A stretch of DNA of 64,000 bases from positions 6,349,277-6,413,276 of the forward strand of contig NC_089281.1 of assembly GCF_963678975.1 (NCBI RefSeq). The letters are read 5' to 3'. This document shows, piece by piece, positions 24,801-36,259 of this stretch; positions within the stretch are counted from its first letter, which is position 1; each line of letters starts with the position of its first letter. The translations under genes were made by a program, and so were the position numbers. The notes beneath the pieces were generated by a model. It worked only from the letters and a program-made list of their open reading frames with translations. It ran no database searches and had not been told where the DNA came from. Source of the stretch: Dysidea avara. Taxonomy: Eukaryota > Porifera > Demospongiae > Dictyoceratida > Dysideidae.

Positions 24801-27020
24801 CCCAAATGTGACACTCCACTTTGGGTAAGATTTCAGGAATTAATGCAAGAATCAAAACTGAAATTACACTTTATCAATGAGAGTTGGGTTGACGTAGCCT
24901 TACTTTGCCTTTGTAAAATATTGTGCATAAAATCTATAAGGGACATGCTTTTGCCAACCTTATGATAAACCTATACCAAACTACTTACTGTATTCATGAC
25001 AAATGTATTGTATGCAGCATAGGGGTAATCCTCATGATGTTCACTGTAGTGTTTGCCTTTAGTACAGCCTGAAATGAGCTTGACAGCATTGTAATTGTCA
25101 CTTCTTTGGTTGCAGCAGTTATAACTGTTATTATATCACCATTAACTACACATATGTACTGTATATATATATACAATCTTACACATAATTCCTGTCTGCA
25201 GGAGAAGGATGAAACTTACAAAGACCTTCAGCATTCTCTGACTCCTTGTATTCTTCCTGACACTGGACACAGGTCAGGATTGGTTCTGGAACACCATTAA
25301 TTGCTGTAATAATAAAATGCACTATTATAACACACTTAAAGATCCCATGGCCAACTGCAAGAGTTGTGGTTACTCTTCATTTTAACAGTGAGTATGGTTT
25401 ATCAGTGGCGGATCTAGATGGGTTTCTGGGGTTTCGACAGAAACCCCCTTTTAAATTTAGTTCAGTGGTAGTATAAATACATAAACATTGTTGCACTGAC
25501 AATTTGTCATAGCAAACAACTATATACCACTGTATTTCAGTAGCATGCATGCAGTTGCACTTAACTAACACCATTTATAGCTTTAAACCCTCAGTAACAC
25601 TTCACTTTTCATCTCCCACTGCATTAAAAACGATCGAGATACTCTAATAGAGCAGTCATGTAACTACTCTAATAGAGCAATCAAAGCTACAGCTTGTAGT
25701 CACCATATTTGCCCTATATTTAGCTATAGTATTTATAATTTAAAGCATTGGATTTATTGTAATTGGTAACTAAAAATAGCCTAAATCCGATCTCAGAGTT
25801 TCTAAAATCTTAAAATTTTTCAGAGAAATGTCATCAGATGTCTTATTCAGCTATACCAACTTTCAGAAACCCCCTTTTAAAAATCCTAGATCCGCCACTG
25901 TTTATACAGTAACATAGTGTAGTACACCACAAAAGCTGTACTATGTCAGGTGTTGCCACTCATGATCAAAGTACCACCTGAACTTTAGATAGTTACAAAC
26001 AAGTGACTACATATATATATATAAATATAATATGACCACATTACATAAAAAAGGAACCTTACGATAAATCTGCTTCAAGCAAAAACCCTGAAATTATCTC
26101 CTGCCTGACCACAGCAACTGTTTACGTGATCATGCATGTCATTCATTGCTGTGGTCAGTTGGTAGCTGCAGGTCACTGGGTAGCAGCTATATGTACATAC
26201 CTGTGCACAGTTTCTGAGATATCAGGTAGGCTCATAGGTATGAACATTTAAGATTAAAGCCATATAGTTAGCTAATATCAGATTTGCAGCCACAGAGTGC
26301 TATATATTGTTAAGGTTTTGAAGCCTTTGGCAGTAAATGATAGGTGTTAAATATTAAAACTGCACTATCAATTTTCACTGCCACTTTAATAATAAAATTC
26401 TGAACCAGCTGAGTTGAGCGACATGCTTTCCCTGACAGCTTTTAGGCCCAATCTGATGGATTACTGATTTTATACTGAGCTGCTATATAGGCTTTCCATA
26501 TTGCATGATCGACATTAAAAGCAATTTTCTCAAACCTGCCAACTCCTTTTCAGCTATATACTGTATGCGTGGTCTTGTACATGCATGGAGCTGACCATAA
26601 TAATTATGTAGTCTCACTATTTAACAGCTCACGTGATGTTCCATCTCCTGTTTCACTTGTCATTTCAGCAATGATATCCGCTGCTAGTTGTGTGCCAGCG
26701 AGGTGTTGTGAGGACTGCATGATGCGGAGCAGTATCCAAAAAGGATCAGTGATGTCTGCAAACAAGGCCTTACGAATAGGCATCAAGAGAGCACGAACTT
26801 TTAGCCAGGACGTCGCCTGAGCCATAATTTCTTCTTCGTCTTCAAAGCTGATCACACCTTTAGTCACGAGGTATGGTAGTATTTGTTCTACCGGCAATAT
26901 TTCACACAGTTTAGCATAGTAACGTTGAAATATTTCTTGATTACTTCCTCCCGGTTGCTCACGCAGTTTTGAGTTAGACGAGTTGAGGCTTTTCTGGTCA
27001 GATTCATTCATTTTGATCAT
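15086..27020 (-). CDS. CARD-CHORD multidomain protein, 20-exon host gene (by-eye model)
   Basis: Exons on the minus strand in transcript order: 27020-26633, 25303-25183, 25124-24989, 24313-24239, 19501-19394, 19340-19247, 19159-19032, 18981-18949, 18899-18826, 17897-17836, 17786-17688, 17408-17250, 17197-17085, 17031-16903, 16852-16745, 16682-16569, 16352-16302, 15895-15826, 15366-15254, 15205-15086. Each internal junction is AG/GT and every phase agrees; the total is 2,295 nt, 764 aa and a stop. Domains: CARD about 28-117, CHORD-like zinc module 141-195, unrecognised region about 200-660 rich in beta-strand-like segments, SKICH-like sandwich about 665-764. CARDs recruit partners in death and innate immune signalling; CHORD proteins act with HSP90. 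The function of the fusion is inferred only. The weakest links are the CARD-to-CHORD junction and exon 10 (alternative acceptor 3 bp away). Confidence 0.72.
18029..18504. mobile_element. MITE, CAGTGGCGGATCTAGG family, intronic
   Basis: The ends are CAGGGGTGGACCCAGG (left) and CCTTGGATCTGCCACTG (right). The interior has a 19-20-base G run (about 18450-18470) and one dispersed palindrome at 18395-18420. It lies in the intron between exons 9 and 10 of the CARD-CHORD gene. Confidence 0.7.
19528..19848. repeat. 321-bp near-perfect palindrome, copy A
   Basis: The arms of about 157 bp are reverse complements around a 6-base centre (AAGCGG at 19685-19690). The ends are ATCTAATCC and GGATTAGAT. The mirrored 67-codon frames at 19530-19733 (minus) and 19643-19846 (plus) are products of the palindrome. 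Confidence 0.92.
20120..22670 (+). repeat. Minisatellite array, alternating units of about 30 bp
   Basis: Two half-units of about 30 bp alternate: GGTGATTTGTTTGTAGCTGA followed by ACTCTCTACA, and GGTAACTTCTTCTAGCTGAT followed by CTCTCTACA. Roughly 80 half-units occur. Order is regular in the first two thirds and decays toward 22.3 kb, where the GTAACTTCTTC unit is lost. The same units recur in reverse orientation at 43335-43880. Confidence 0.93.
23485..23502. other. Terminal hairpin of copy A
   Basis: GACACAC-TACC-GTGTGTC forms a perfect 7-bp stem with a 4-base loop, 5 bases before the element end. The copy B equivalent is at 39381-39398. Position near the 3' end suggests a rolling-circle-type terminator. 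Confidence 0.7.
23525..24010 (+). repeat. Partial third copy of segmental unit A (no GNAT gene)
   Basis: TATGCCTGGTGAATCCACAT and the exon-like block ending at 23904 before GTAAAT match the units at 7.1-8.1 kb and 37.5-38.7 kb, with a large deletion between. It lies in the same intron as element A. The frame is broken relative to 38516-38711. Confidence 0.65.
24989..25303 (-). CDS. CHORD-like zinc-binding exons (two exons)
   Basis: The exons 25303-25183 and 25124-24989 join in phase to give C141-x2-C144, C158-x2-H161-P, C173-C174, C190 and H195 in the 764-aa model. ENAEGLCKFHP, YNCC and GCTKGKH match the CHORD signature in order and spacing of ligands, except that the first pair is C-x2-C and the Trp before CC is Tyr. 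CHORDs in RAR1 and CHORDC1 bind zinc and HSP90. The exon ends are AG at 25304-25305 and GTAAGT at 24988-24983. Confidence 0.65.
25403..25900. mobile_element. MITE, CAGTGGCGGATCTAGG family, 498 bp
   Basis: The ends are CAGTGGCGGATCTAGA and the inverted TCCTAGATCCGCCACTG, followed inside by GAAACCCCCTTTTAAA on both sides. It contains two dispersed palindromes (25632-25658, 25665-25683). It lies in the intron between the CARD and CHORD exons. Confidence 0.85.
26633..27020 (-). CDS. CARD exon (first coding exon of the CARD-CHORD gene)
   Basis: Reading from Met at 27020 (or Met at 27011), the exon encodes a six-helix death-fold pattern: FQRYYAKLCEILPVEQILPY, LVTKGVISFEDEEEIM, then LKVRALLMPIRKALF and FWILLRIMQSSQHLAGTQLA. 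The GVISFEDEEEI turn and the closing hydrophobic LA pattern match CARDs. A GTGAGC donor follows 26633; splicing there leaves one base, matching the two-base start of the next exon at 25303. If that donor is not used, the frame stops at 26604 and gives a 138-aa CARD-only protein. Confidence 0.75.
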
Positions 27021-27163
27021 GGAACAGTTCTTTATAAAAATTATACGTTTGAAGATACACTTGTAACTATATGTGTACATCATAATGTTCATACACTACT
27101 GGCTATATAAAGCAACCTGACAACTTCACTGAGACCATGCACATTCGTTTACAGACTTCTATT

Positions 27164-27612
27164 TAGGCCCCTATTCGGTGATTATTAGTTTCTCATCCAG
27201 CCTTTCTAATTATCATGATGCGGGCAGGAGGGTATTACCATTAGGCCATTATTTTAAAATATTAACACACTGATGTACAGACCTTGTCCAAGTTGTCTTT
27301 CTTTCTTACTACAAACATTTCCTTCACCACTTTTCGTGATTGCCAACTGTTTTTCGACAGTCAACTGAAAGCCTGCTTTGATGAAGTCGATAGAGCACGA
27401 TTGCAACTGGCACTGCAGCAATTTGCTAAGGAAAACAACAGTTCTCCTGGTGATATATAGCGCATTGTAGCGTTCATCTACAAAAATTATAACAGTTTGG
27501 TATCATGTGTTCTTCTGAGCATGCTCAGAGTAAATAATGGCTTACCATGCGGTAGCTTAAGAAGGATGCGGGCGGTGGATGAGAAACTAATAATCACCAA
27601 ATAGAGGCCTTA
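27164..27612. mobile_element. TIR element with GATTATTAGTTTCTCATCC ends
   Basis: The left end TAGGCCCCTATTCGGTGATT continues as ATTAGTTTCTCATCC, and the right end inverted reads AAGGCCTCTATTTGGTGATT with the same continuation. Inner GC-rich ATGCGGGCGG-type blocks are also inverted. Related ends occur near 32643, 33665, 56411 and 57330. Confidence 0.75.
27310..27461 (+). pseudogene. Open segment inside the TIR element, possible captured exon
   Basis: A plus-strand frame reads FRDCQLFFDSQLKACFDEVD and then RARLQLALQQFAKENN before a TAG at about 27459. Amphipathic helical character and low repeat content suggest captured coding sequence. There is no start codon and no known family. Confidence 0.3.
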
Positions 27613-30600
27613 GCTATCACAATGAAGTCGCTCTAGTGATTAATTTAAAACTTTTTTTTACTGTAGGTGTTTTTTTTTTGTACAGCTAGGTGATTGTTGT
27701 ACTATACAACTTGTAGTTATTTGCTTTTATATTACAACATTTTATACCGTTCTGATAAATCTTCTATCAAGCCGCTATAATTAGCACCCAGCTGCCCTAC
27801 CTAAGATTTGCTATTCACCAATGCAGACTCCTGTACATATATTAATTGCACATTGTCTTAATCAATATGACATCTTTCATCTGCATGCTCTATAGGGGTA
27901 TACCTTCACAGGAATTTTTTTGTAAATTTAGAGATCGAATTTGGCAAAAGTATTGACTGCCACTTTAACTGTGTAAGTGAAACCATTACTTTTTAGCAGT
28001 GGTAACTAAATAAAGGGCAAACATAGATGCTACTCACAGTACGGTTTGAGTAAGTTGAAGTTCAAGGGGTTGGTCTTTGTTTTTTATAGTTTAAGAATTT
28101 AAGTGATGGATGTTCTATTAGAGTAATTGACTGTTCTATTAGAGTATTTTTATGTTTAGCCTATAAGTATGCTTTAGATACAACTGTACTTGTATTGTAG
28201 CTTCTACTATCTTTCTAGCTAGTGTATAGTAAAATTTTGGAGGGAGGGTGCTTCAGCTCCCATGCACCCCCTAAATCTGCTCTTGAGCTACCACTCAATT
28301 TCTAGTAGCTTGCACTGATGTAATACTCCTTAATGTATGTTTGGGTTTTCTTTATCAACAAATTAAGTAATTGATTTCAAAGTTTTGTTTCATAATTATG
28401 AGTTGTAATGATCGATCTACTGATTGATTGATTATTATTATTATCCTCTTGGTAATCAGCATGAGCCGGTCTTCCTTACCAGAGCTAAAACACATACGTA
28501 CAGCACAAACAGATCAAAAACAAAACTATACACATATGCACTAATTACTAACACACATCATTACTGGCAACAACACATTCCAAAACATTTCCCTGGTCTC
28601 AATGGAGTATCACCAATGACTATATAGTGTACAGAACTAACTCGATCATCCAACTTTACCCTGTATCAAGATTGGTTCCCCTAATTGTTTCACAATCAAT
28701 TGTCAAGTATAAACTCTAAAAGGATTGGTTTTTTTGTCATTATTCATCCAGGTCTAATTTTTTTGGCTGCAAATCATGCATGGCTATTCCTAATGTTCAC
28801 AATGCTGAAATTTACCCACCTGACTATATAACATTTACTGAAATGACAAAGGTATACCAGTAATGGTTATGGAGGTATATTTATTGCTTGCTATTATGTT
28901 AGTATATCATATGAAACTCCCTTGAGTAGTATACACCACCTGTAAAGTGCAATTACCAAATAATCGGCAATATTACATTGCTTGAATTTACGGGCCTCCA
29001 AAGAGGTCTTTTGACTAGAACTAGTTTTATTCTCCCCAAATGACATCATCTGGATTGCTGGTGACCTGTACCTCCCAGATATCAGATAGAAACAACTAGC
29101 TATCCACTTCCTTTAAACAATGTGTTTCTTAATTTTGTTAAGAGTGTCTCAAATAGTTGACTCCCAACTGGACAAAGTAACATGCTGGTCATTTTTTTTC
29201 TGGAATAACTGGTCCTCCTTTATTGTTCCAATACCTGGTGTCTGATCATGAAGCTACATGACTGAACATTGCCATCATGCATCATGCACAAATCTCCTAA
29301 AGGAAAAAAATCTGTGGAACAGAACATCTCAACTTGTGTAAGTCCTATTTCTACAACTTTACAGTGTAGAATTCCACCAACTGCTCTGCCACACCTGTCA
29401 AACAATTATGAATGATTTGCATGCTTGTCATCTTTGTAAATTTTAATTTGTTCCCAGCAAGTTTTCTTCAACAACTATAACCTTCAGATTAATAGATGTA
29501 TTTCAACTTTAGATGTATACACAAAGCCCCAGGACCTGATAAGATACCTTGTACAAAAGGAGGCATTCAAATGCATAGGTTAATGTATGTGTATAGTACG
29601 GAAAATGTCACATTGACTCACTGTACTACATTATGTTAGTGGAATCAGACGAGAGACACTGCAATAACTGAATAAACCATTACATTTGATCAACCACTCC
29701 CAGGTAATTAATGCAGTATATGCATGGTATCTCTAACAATTAAAGTTTATACATATACAGCATCATGATGTATTTGTGTGGTATTAATGTCAATCATGCA
29801 CACATTCCTGTGGTACAAGACACATAGTCATGCATAACAATTCTGTTACATGATTTAGGCTAATTGCTAATGCTATACAAAGTGTTGCATGTGCTTGTGT
29901 GTTAATGGATTGAAATTATGTCCATAGGTCATGTAGATCAGAATCTCCATCAAAAATATTTATGGGTGATAAATTTCAAAAGGTGGTATAGCTCCAGAGA
30001 TAATCGGTTCTAGCAAAGCAGGTTGGAATATGGTGGAGAGGTTGAGTATGCTGGTAATAGTATGGCTCAAGGTTGTATACACATGCACTACTCTTCTTGA
30101 CACAAGCCTAGGATCTTCTTTCTTGTAGATTTTCCCATCTGAGGTGTATAATTGTGGTGACACTGGCATAGTGGTTTTACATATTGGCAACAAATTGTGT
30201 AGCTCCTGTTACTGGACAGATATCTCTGGTGGTAGGGACTCCATACTGTAGGGCAAGCCTGCATGTGTACTGAACCAAAATTGTTGTCCACAACTATACT
30301 CTATCTGCTAGCCATACCAGGAACTTTAATTTGTGAATGAGTTTTTTGCTATGATGAGACCACATTCCTACTGGCCATGCCAGGGCCACTTGTAAGGCCT
30401 TTGACTGATGCCTAGTAACAGCACTAACCTGTAGGAAGTTGAAGGGACTCTAGTCCCTTCCGAGAGAGGTATTGAGTTAGCTCGGAGTGTTTATTATAAG
30501 CCTGCAACCCTAGCAGCCATTTTCTGAAGAACCAATTGAAGGGATGTAGCTTCTGAAGTACTGCTGTCCATAGTATCTGCACTTGGTGCTGCAGGAGAAG

Positions 30601-31500
30601 CAGTCCTATCTTATCTTACTGGCTGCTCATCAGTGATAATCTTAACAGCAGAACAAAACCTTGGGGAACCAGAAAATCAACTATATGCTACAAGTTAGCA
30701 CTGTGACACTGCTACTGCAGCACTATTTAGCTATAGCACAGCTGAGGACTTGTCCAGCTAACCAGAGACGGATAGGTAACCCATGCATGGGCAACTATAC
30801 CTATCTAAAGTACTATGATATTTAAGTGGATCAGTAACCAGAAGAAGTCTACATGAAATCACTGTACCCTCAACCTGAGCAAGGAAGGACTGCACCAAAG
30901 GCTTAACAGAGGTTATATTTTACTATACAGAGATTAGCATAAGCTGTTGCCTTTCTTCCACTGAAGTATTTCATGTGCATTAGACACACACTAAAACTCA
31001 GGGGTACACAACACCATAGCACAGTGCTCAAATAGCTACCTCTCAAGTAATAATAAACTTTTCAAACCTACGGTTAAAATAAAATTAATTTGAGCAAATG
31101 TGCTATGAATTATTGGAACTACTGTAGCTAATACATGTAGCTATCAGAACAACTAGCAGTGTAGGAAGGGGGTTCCAAAAGTTTCAAGAAACTCATTATA
31201 AGGTTACAACAGGAGCCGAATACATGTACATCATTTAGTTTGGCGAGGACATGAGGCCACTCAATAAAGACACCAATAAAGCAGTCAGGTATACTCTAAT
31301 AGAGCATTAATTCATATTAATATCCATGTATTAATTAAATGAGATAGAAGAACTTTGATATATTAATTGTTGGAAATGATGTGGAGTATTGAATTTCGTC
31401 AGTTTTTTTCATTTCCATTGGAGACTGGACAGTTATAGACCAGACATTGCAACATTATATAAATGAAGGTAATACCAGTAAACTGACTAAAGTGAGTGTG
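27613..31500. other. Gene-poor stretch
   Basis: AT-rich. It holds two dispersed palindromes (28109-28126 and 28129-28148) and a MITE right-end fragment (CACCCCCTAAATCTGCTCTTG near 28270). Short frames at 29960-30291 lack motifs. No supported gene. Confidence 0.45.
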
Positions 31501-31510
31501 AGCTTATATA

Positions 31511-31647
31511 CTGTATAGCCTAAATATTTCAAGGGGCAAATCTTTCAAGGTTTAGTAATGTTGCTAAAAATAAAATTTTTGCTGATACCCCCAAAACCGC
31601 AAAATCAGCAAAAAAATCCCCCCCCTCAAAATATTTAGGCTATACGG
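31511..31647. mobile_element. MITE, CTGTATAGCC family, 137 bp, TA target duplication
   Basis: The left end CTGTATAGCCTAAATATTTC and the right end inverted CCGTATAGCCTAAATATTTT flank a short AT-rich core. TA lies at 31509-31510 and 31648-31649. Confidence 0.8.
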
Positions 31648-31999
31648 TACTATGGTATGTAGTTAGCAGATTTTAGTCACAGGGACAGATAATCCTGCAG
31701 ATATCGATGGTATTTATATCACTAAGGTTTACAAGATGAACACTTAGTACACTTAATTGTAATTTAAATTGTTTATACAAGTCATTCCATGTTTTGTCAG
31801 TGGATTCTTGTCTGTATGCATAGCACCACTGTATAACCAGGACAGTATAACTGATTTACTACGCATGAAATATATATAGCATTCAGCATGAAATGTAGCA
31901 ATCTGTTGAGCATTAAAATACGTACCTCTCAGCAGAGACTCCAGCATTGATAACTCAATGCTGCAGGTGTTTATTAAACCCTTTTTTAAAAATCCTAAA

Positions 32000-32575
32000 T
32001 TTCATCATCCTGCATTCAGCCTTTTCCTGTACATAGTGACTGTGTCAATATCCTCTTGTATAGGGTTTTACTATATGAATCTTTATTAATTTCTGTAGAG
32101 AAGAGCATCATCTGCACACAACTTTAAAATAATTTTATCAGGCATTTCATTCACATAACGGATTAATAACAAAGGTCCCAACATGTAGCTTTGCGAGACT
32201 CCTGAAAATAACCTGGGTTGTGGTGCTCAGCTGACTATTTACCATAACCTCATAAGGAAGGACTCAAACAATTGCAACAATTGCCATAATATGTACTTAA
32301 TTTGTGAACCAATCTAGTGTGTGGTACTGTAATAGTGTCAAATGCTTTAGCATGCAAGAGTATTACATCAACCTGAGTTCCTTATTTAGGGCCGCTTCTA
32401 GTAGCCTTCTAATCACAGTTACAACTAGATGAGTCTCACATGACCTGTGCCCATGTTGTTCACTACATAATAATTTGTGTTTGTTAAAGAGATCATAAAT
32501 AGATGATGGTACAGTGTGTGTATTATAATTATGTTCTAGAGTACAAGTAAGCGATATAGGCTTGTAGTTAGATAC
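32000..32575 (-). pseudogene. Decayed LINE reverse transcriptase fragment
   Basis: With several frame breaks, the minus strand reads YKPISLTC, then SEQHGHRSCETHL, HAKAFDT and finally CADDALLY, the conserved core motifs of CR1/jockey-type RTs including the ADD active site. Stops and deletions make it non-functional. Confidence 0.7.
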
Positions 32576-32579
32576 TCAG

Positions 32580-33181
32580 CAGGGGCGGATTTAGGGAAGA
32601 GGCTAAGGGGGCTGCCGGGTAGCCCCCTTTCCTTTTTTAAGTTAGGCCACTCCAAGTCATACCTTAATTAGTTTCTGGTCACTGCCTAACCCAAAAAAGG
32701 ATGCAGGCGGGCGGATGATCAGGACTTCAGGACTATGGACGTACATATACACCAGTATGTATACTGTGATGACACACTGTATAGTATTATTATTTGCTCA
32801 TTCTTGCTGGTTTAGTTTATTAACCAATATTCTTACGGCATAAGTAATTATGCTTCTGCAAAAATGCACTAAGAAAATTGTTGATAGCTATAGCTACACA
32901 GGGGTGGATCCAACTTCAGCCTAGCTGTAAGTTGAAGACAAAAAAAAAGGTCATCACCTATACTGAAAATAGCTACCCCTCACCATAGATGCCCTCACCA
33001 ACTATATTTCCTTATTTATAACTAGATACATAGCTTCCTACACTGCTCATCAAAAGACTACTGTGACTGCTCTATTAGAGTATCTCGATTTGACTGCTCT
33101 ATTAGAGTATCTCGAGTAAGAGAGGCTCTTTCAAAAGGGGGGTTCCATGGAACCCTTTGGACCCCCCTGGATCCGCCCCTG
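32580..33181. mobile_element. MITE, CAGGGGCGGAT family, 602 bp
   Basis: The ends are CAGGGGCGGATTTAGG and the inverted CAGGGGCGGATCCAGG. Two tandem dispersed palindromes sit near the right end (33065-33089 and 33092-33115). An end of the GATTATTAGTTTCT TIR family starts near 32643 inside it and its partner lies outside near 33665, so the region was rearranged. Confidence 0.75.
33065..33115. repeat. Two tandem copies of the dispersed odd palindrome
   Basis: Two almost identical 24-25-base copies containing TGCTCTATTAGAGTATCTCG lie 2 bases apart. Both have the core CTCTA-T-TAGAG. These are the best-preserved examples of the motif catalogued under findings. Confidence 0.85.
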
Positions 33182-34280
33182 CTACGCTGCTACAACTGAG
33201 CACAACAATGTAGCTATAGTTCAACACAACAAAACTAAGCACAGCAGTCTCCTCATTTATAGTTACTTTTGCTTTCCAAGTGAAACGTCTCATTAGCTAT
33301 GTCAGCAAAGTAATCTGATCCACATTGAAATAATTATAGCTATGCACATCAGAAACTCTTCATTCAAATCTGAAGTCTTAGCCCACTATGCATGTTTCTA
33401 GCTATTTATAATCAAGTACAAAACTAGTCAGAAACGTTTTAGTAGTGCGGTAGAGTTAAGGGTATTATAGTGTGAGTGCTGCATTAGCTAGACTCCTTGA
33501 CTGTTTTATTAGAGTATCTCGCGTGATCGATCTTTTGCAATATTTAAAAAATCAGTGTCCTTGGTTTCTACTGGCACTTAAGCGCCTGTAATATTAATAA
33601 TAGTCCTCATAAATTGGGGTTCCAGGTTTTCCATGCGGGCGGGTGACCAGAAACTAAGGTGTGGCCTTAGTACTTGGCCAATAAAACCCTAAATCCCCTA
33701 TGTGTATCAAAAGCAGACTTATTTCAGGAACTATACATTACTATCATGTCTATGTAATTATACCTATTGTTCAACTCTGTTCCAGGAGAGCATAGCTTCT
33801 TTTTCCTCAAGAGTTTTTCAAGAAAAGGTTTCGATTGTGGGTTGCATCTCCATAGTTACAAAAGTTTTAATTGTGGGTTTTCAGTGTTTTCCACTATGGC
33901 TATGGCTATAAGAGGTGATTCTTGATCAAAGTGTGGTTTGATTCAAAGTGTTAGTTGGTTTATCTGGTTACAGTCAGTGACTCAGTGTATAGCTACCAAC
34001 TCAGCCATTTAGCAAAACTGTAGTCTTTGTAATTAACAGTCTGATAAGGCAGCTAATATTCACCCACGAATGTTAAATCTGTTTTAGTTATAATTACCTT
34101 CTGATATGACCCCATGCTGTGGATTATGGTGCTGGCATTTGTAGCTAGCTAGATCAGTCTTCATAATCTGGCAGACCTAGAAATAAGTTGACTAGCTATC
34201 ACAAAAGCAAATTAATTCAGAAATCTCATCATCATAAATGCTAGTATAGCTGCATGCACCTTGCTAAGGATTACTGTAGT

Positions 34281-34640
34281 GCATAGGCGGTGGAAAGGGG
34301 GTTGAAGCCCCCCTCAGAATGATATCATGCCGAAATTATCCTTCTTGGAGTGGGGCTGAAAACTGTGATAAAGATCGAGATACTCTAATAGGGCAGTCAC
34401 TCTAATAAAGCAGTCACAGTATTAGAGTAGTGTGTAGTGAGTTATGTAAGGATTTTTATGTATTTTATCAGCTATAAATGTGTAGCTGGTGAGGTGAGCA
34501 GCCATTATCAGCTGGCTATGACCTTTTTTTTTTTTTTTTGGTGTCACCTTACCAAACCAGAGACAATGTAGTGCCTCAGTTCATTTATCCACCCCTGGTC
34601 AGCCCCCCCACCCCATACCAACTACTTCCTCCACCACTGC
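34281..34640. mobile_element. MITE related to 35471-35796, inverted
   Basis: The ends GCATAGGCGGTGGAAAGGGG and inverted GCAGTGGTGGAGGAAG are diverged. The interior (dispersed palindromes at 34373-34416, poly-T at 34518, GGTGTCACCTTACCAAACCAG) is the reverse complement of the interior of 35471-35796. Confidence 0.6.
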
Positions 34641-35340
34641 TATAGTGGACTAATAGCTACTAGCTAACTGACTGCCTTCTTCTGCTTTTGCACTTTATTT
34701 GGTGCTTAAGGGTGTTCTGTATAGTTTGTGTAAGGCTTCCCAAGTCACATGGTAAAACAGGTTATCTTTTACATTGATGAAAATATTATGCTGGGTTGTT
34801 AATTAGTCTGTGGCTTATTACTGGACTTTTAGCACCTGTGTGTTAGGAAACAGGCACGCCCCTTGCTATTCTACACCTTTATGTTTAAAATAGAAGTATA
34901 GTCTGTCATTTTTTCACCCAAAAGGCATGAAAAGTTTGGATGAGTCACTAGTAATTTTGCTTTAAAAAGAGTGCTTGCAGTTTTTTATAGCAATTCAGGT
35001 GACAAATAGCTTGGAAGTGAAAAGAAAGATTGGTGACAGTGTCAAACCAGAAGTTGAGTATCTGATGATTGAAAAGCTAAAAGACAATGATAAAAATTTG
35101 TACTGTTTTGTATAGTGTATTATGAAAGTATCAAGTAAACTGTAAGACTTTAAAGGGAAAAATTATAACTTGCATTCTACAGCAAAGTAGCAGTTGGGTT
35201 TGGACTAAAGTGTGCTCTAGTGTTAGCTTATATCTAGTAAGAAAGTACAGTATATTTGCCCAAACCATTAAGTGAGTTATGGTATAATTCATGGGAGCTG
35301 TATACATATACTGAGCACCCTTAAGGCTAACAAAGCGGTC

Positions 35341-35796
<456 letters not shown>

Positions 35797-35858
35797 CACA
35801 CGCACACACACACACGTGCACACTCACACATACACACACACACACACACTCACACGTG

Positions 35859-35889
<31 letters not shown>

Positions 35890-35909
35890 GCACGCACGCA
35901 CGCACGCAC

Positions 35910-35942
<33 letters not shown>

Positions 35943-36012
35943 CGTGCACACACACACACACACGTGCACACACACACACACGTGCACACACACACACACA
36001 CACACATGCACA
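35797..36012. repeat. (CA)n/(CACG)n microsatellite, right half
   Basis: Mixed CACA, CACGTG and CACGCACG runs. Histidine-threonine and cysteine-valine frames over it are repeat artefacts. Confidence 0.96.
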
Positions 36013-36130
36013 GAGAGGAGAGAGACAGAGACTCACAGGAGAGATGCTAGTACTGTGGTAAGCAATGTTGTACATGCTATGTCAAATAAAATTTCCTGTC
36101 TTGATAATAATAATTATTAAATTATCAGGG

Positions 36131-36138
36131 TGACGTCA
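36131..36138. promoter_or_regulatory. CRE-like TGACGTCA upstream of GNAT copy 2
   Basis: A perfect CRE palindrome lies about 120 bp before the start at 36260. Copy 1 has no CRE here but has an E-box. Occupancy is unknown. Confidence 0.4.
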
Positions 36139-36259
36139 CAGCACGAATTTGAGGTCACTGATGTCATAACAGGCGAGATAAAGAAAAGAAAGATCAGGCC
36201 GAAAATACGACCAAAATTGACGCCAAACATTAGCAGGAAGTTCGGTGGTTTTGGTCGAA

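Noticed and set aside
24604-24855. 83-codon minus frame
   Set aside because: Part of it is the translated dispersed palindrome (ALLEYL); no splice borders or phase fit with the neighbouring gene.
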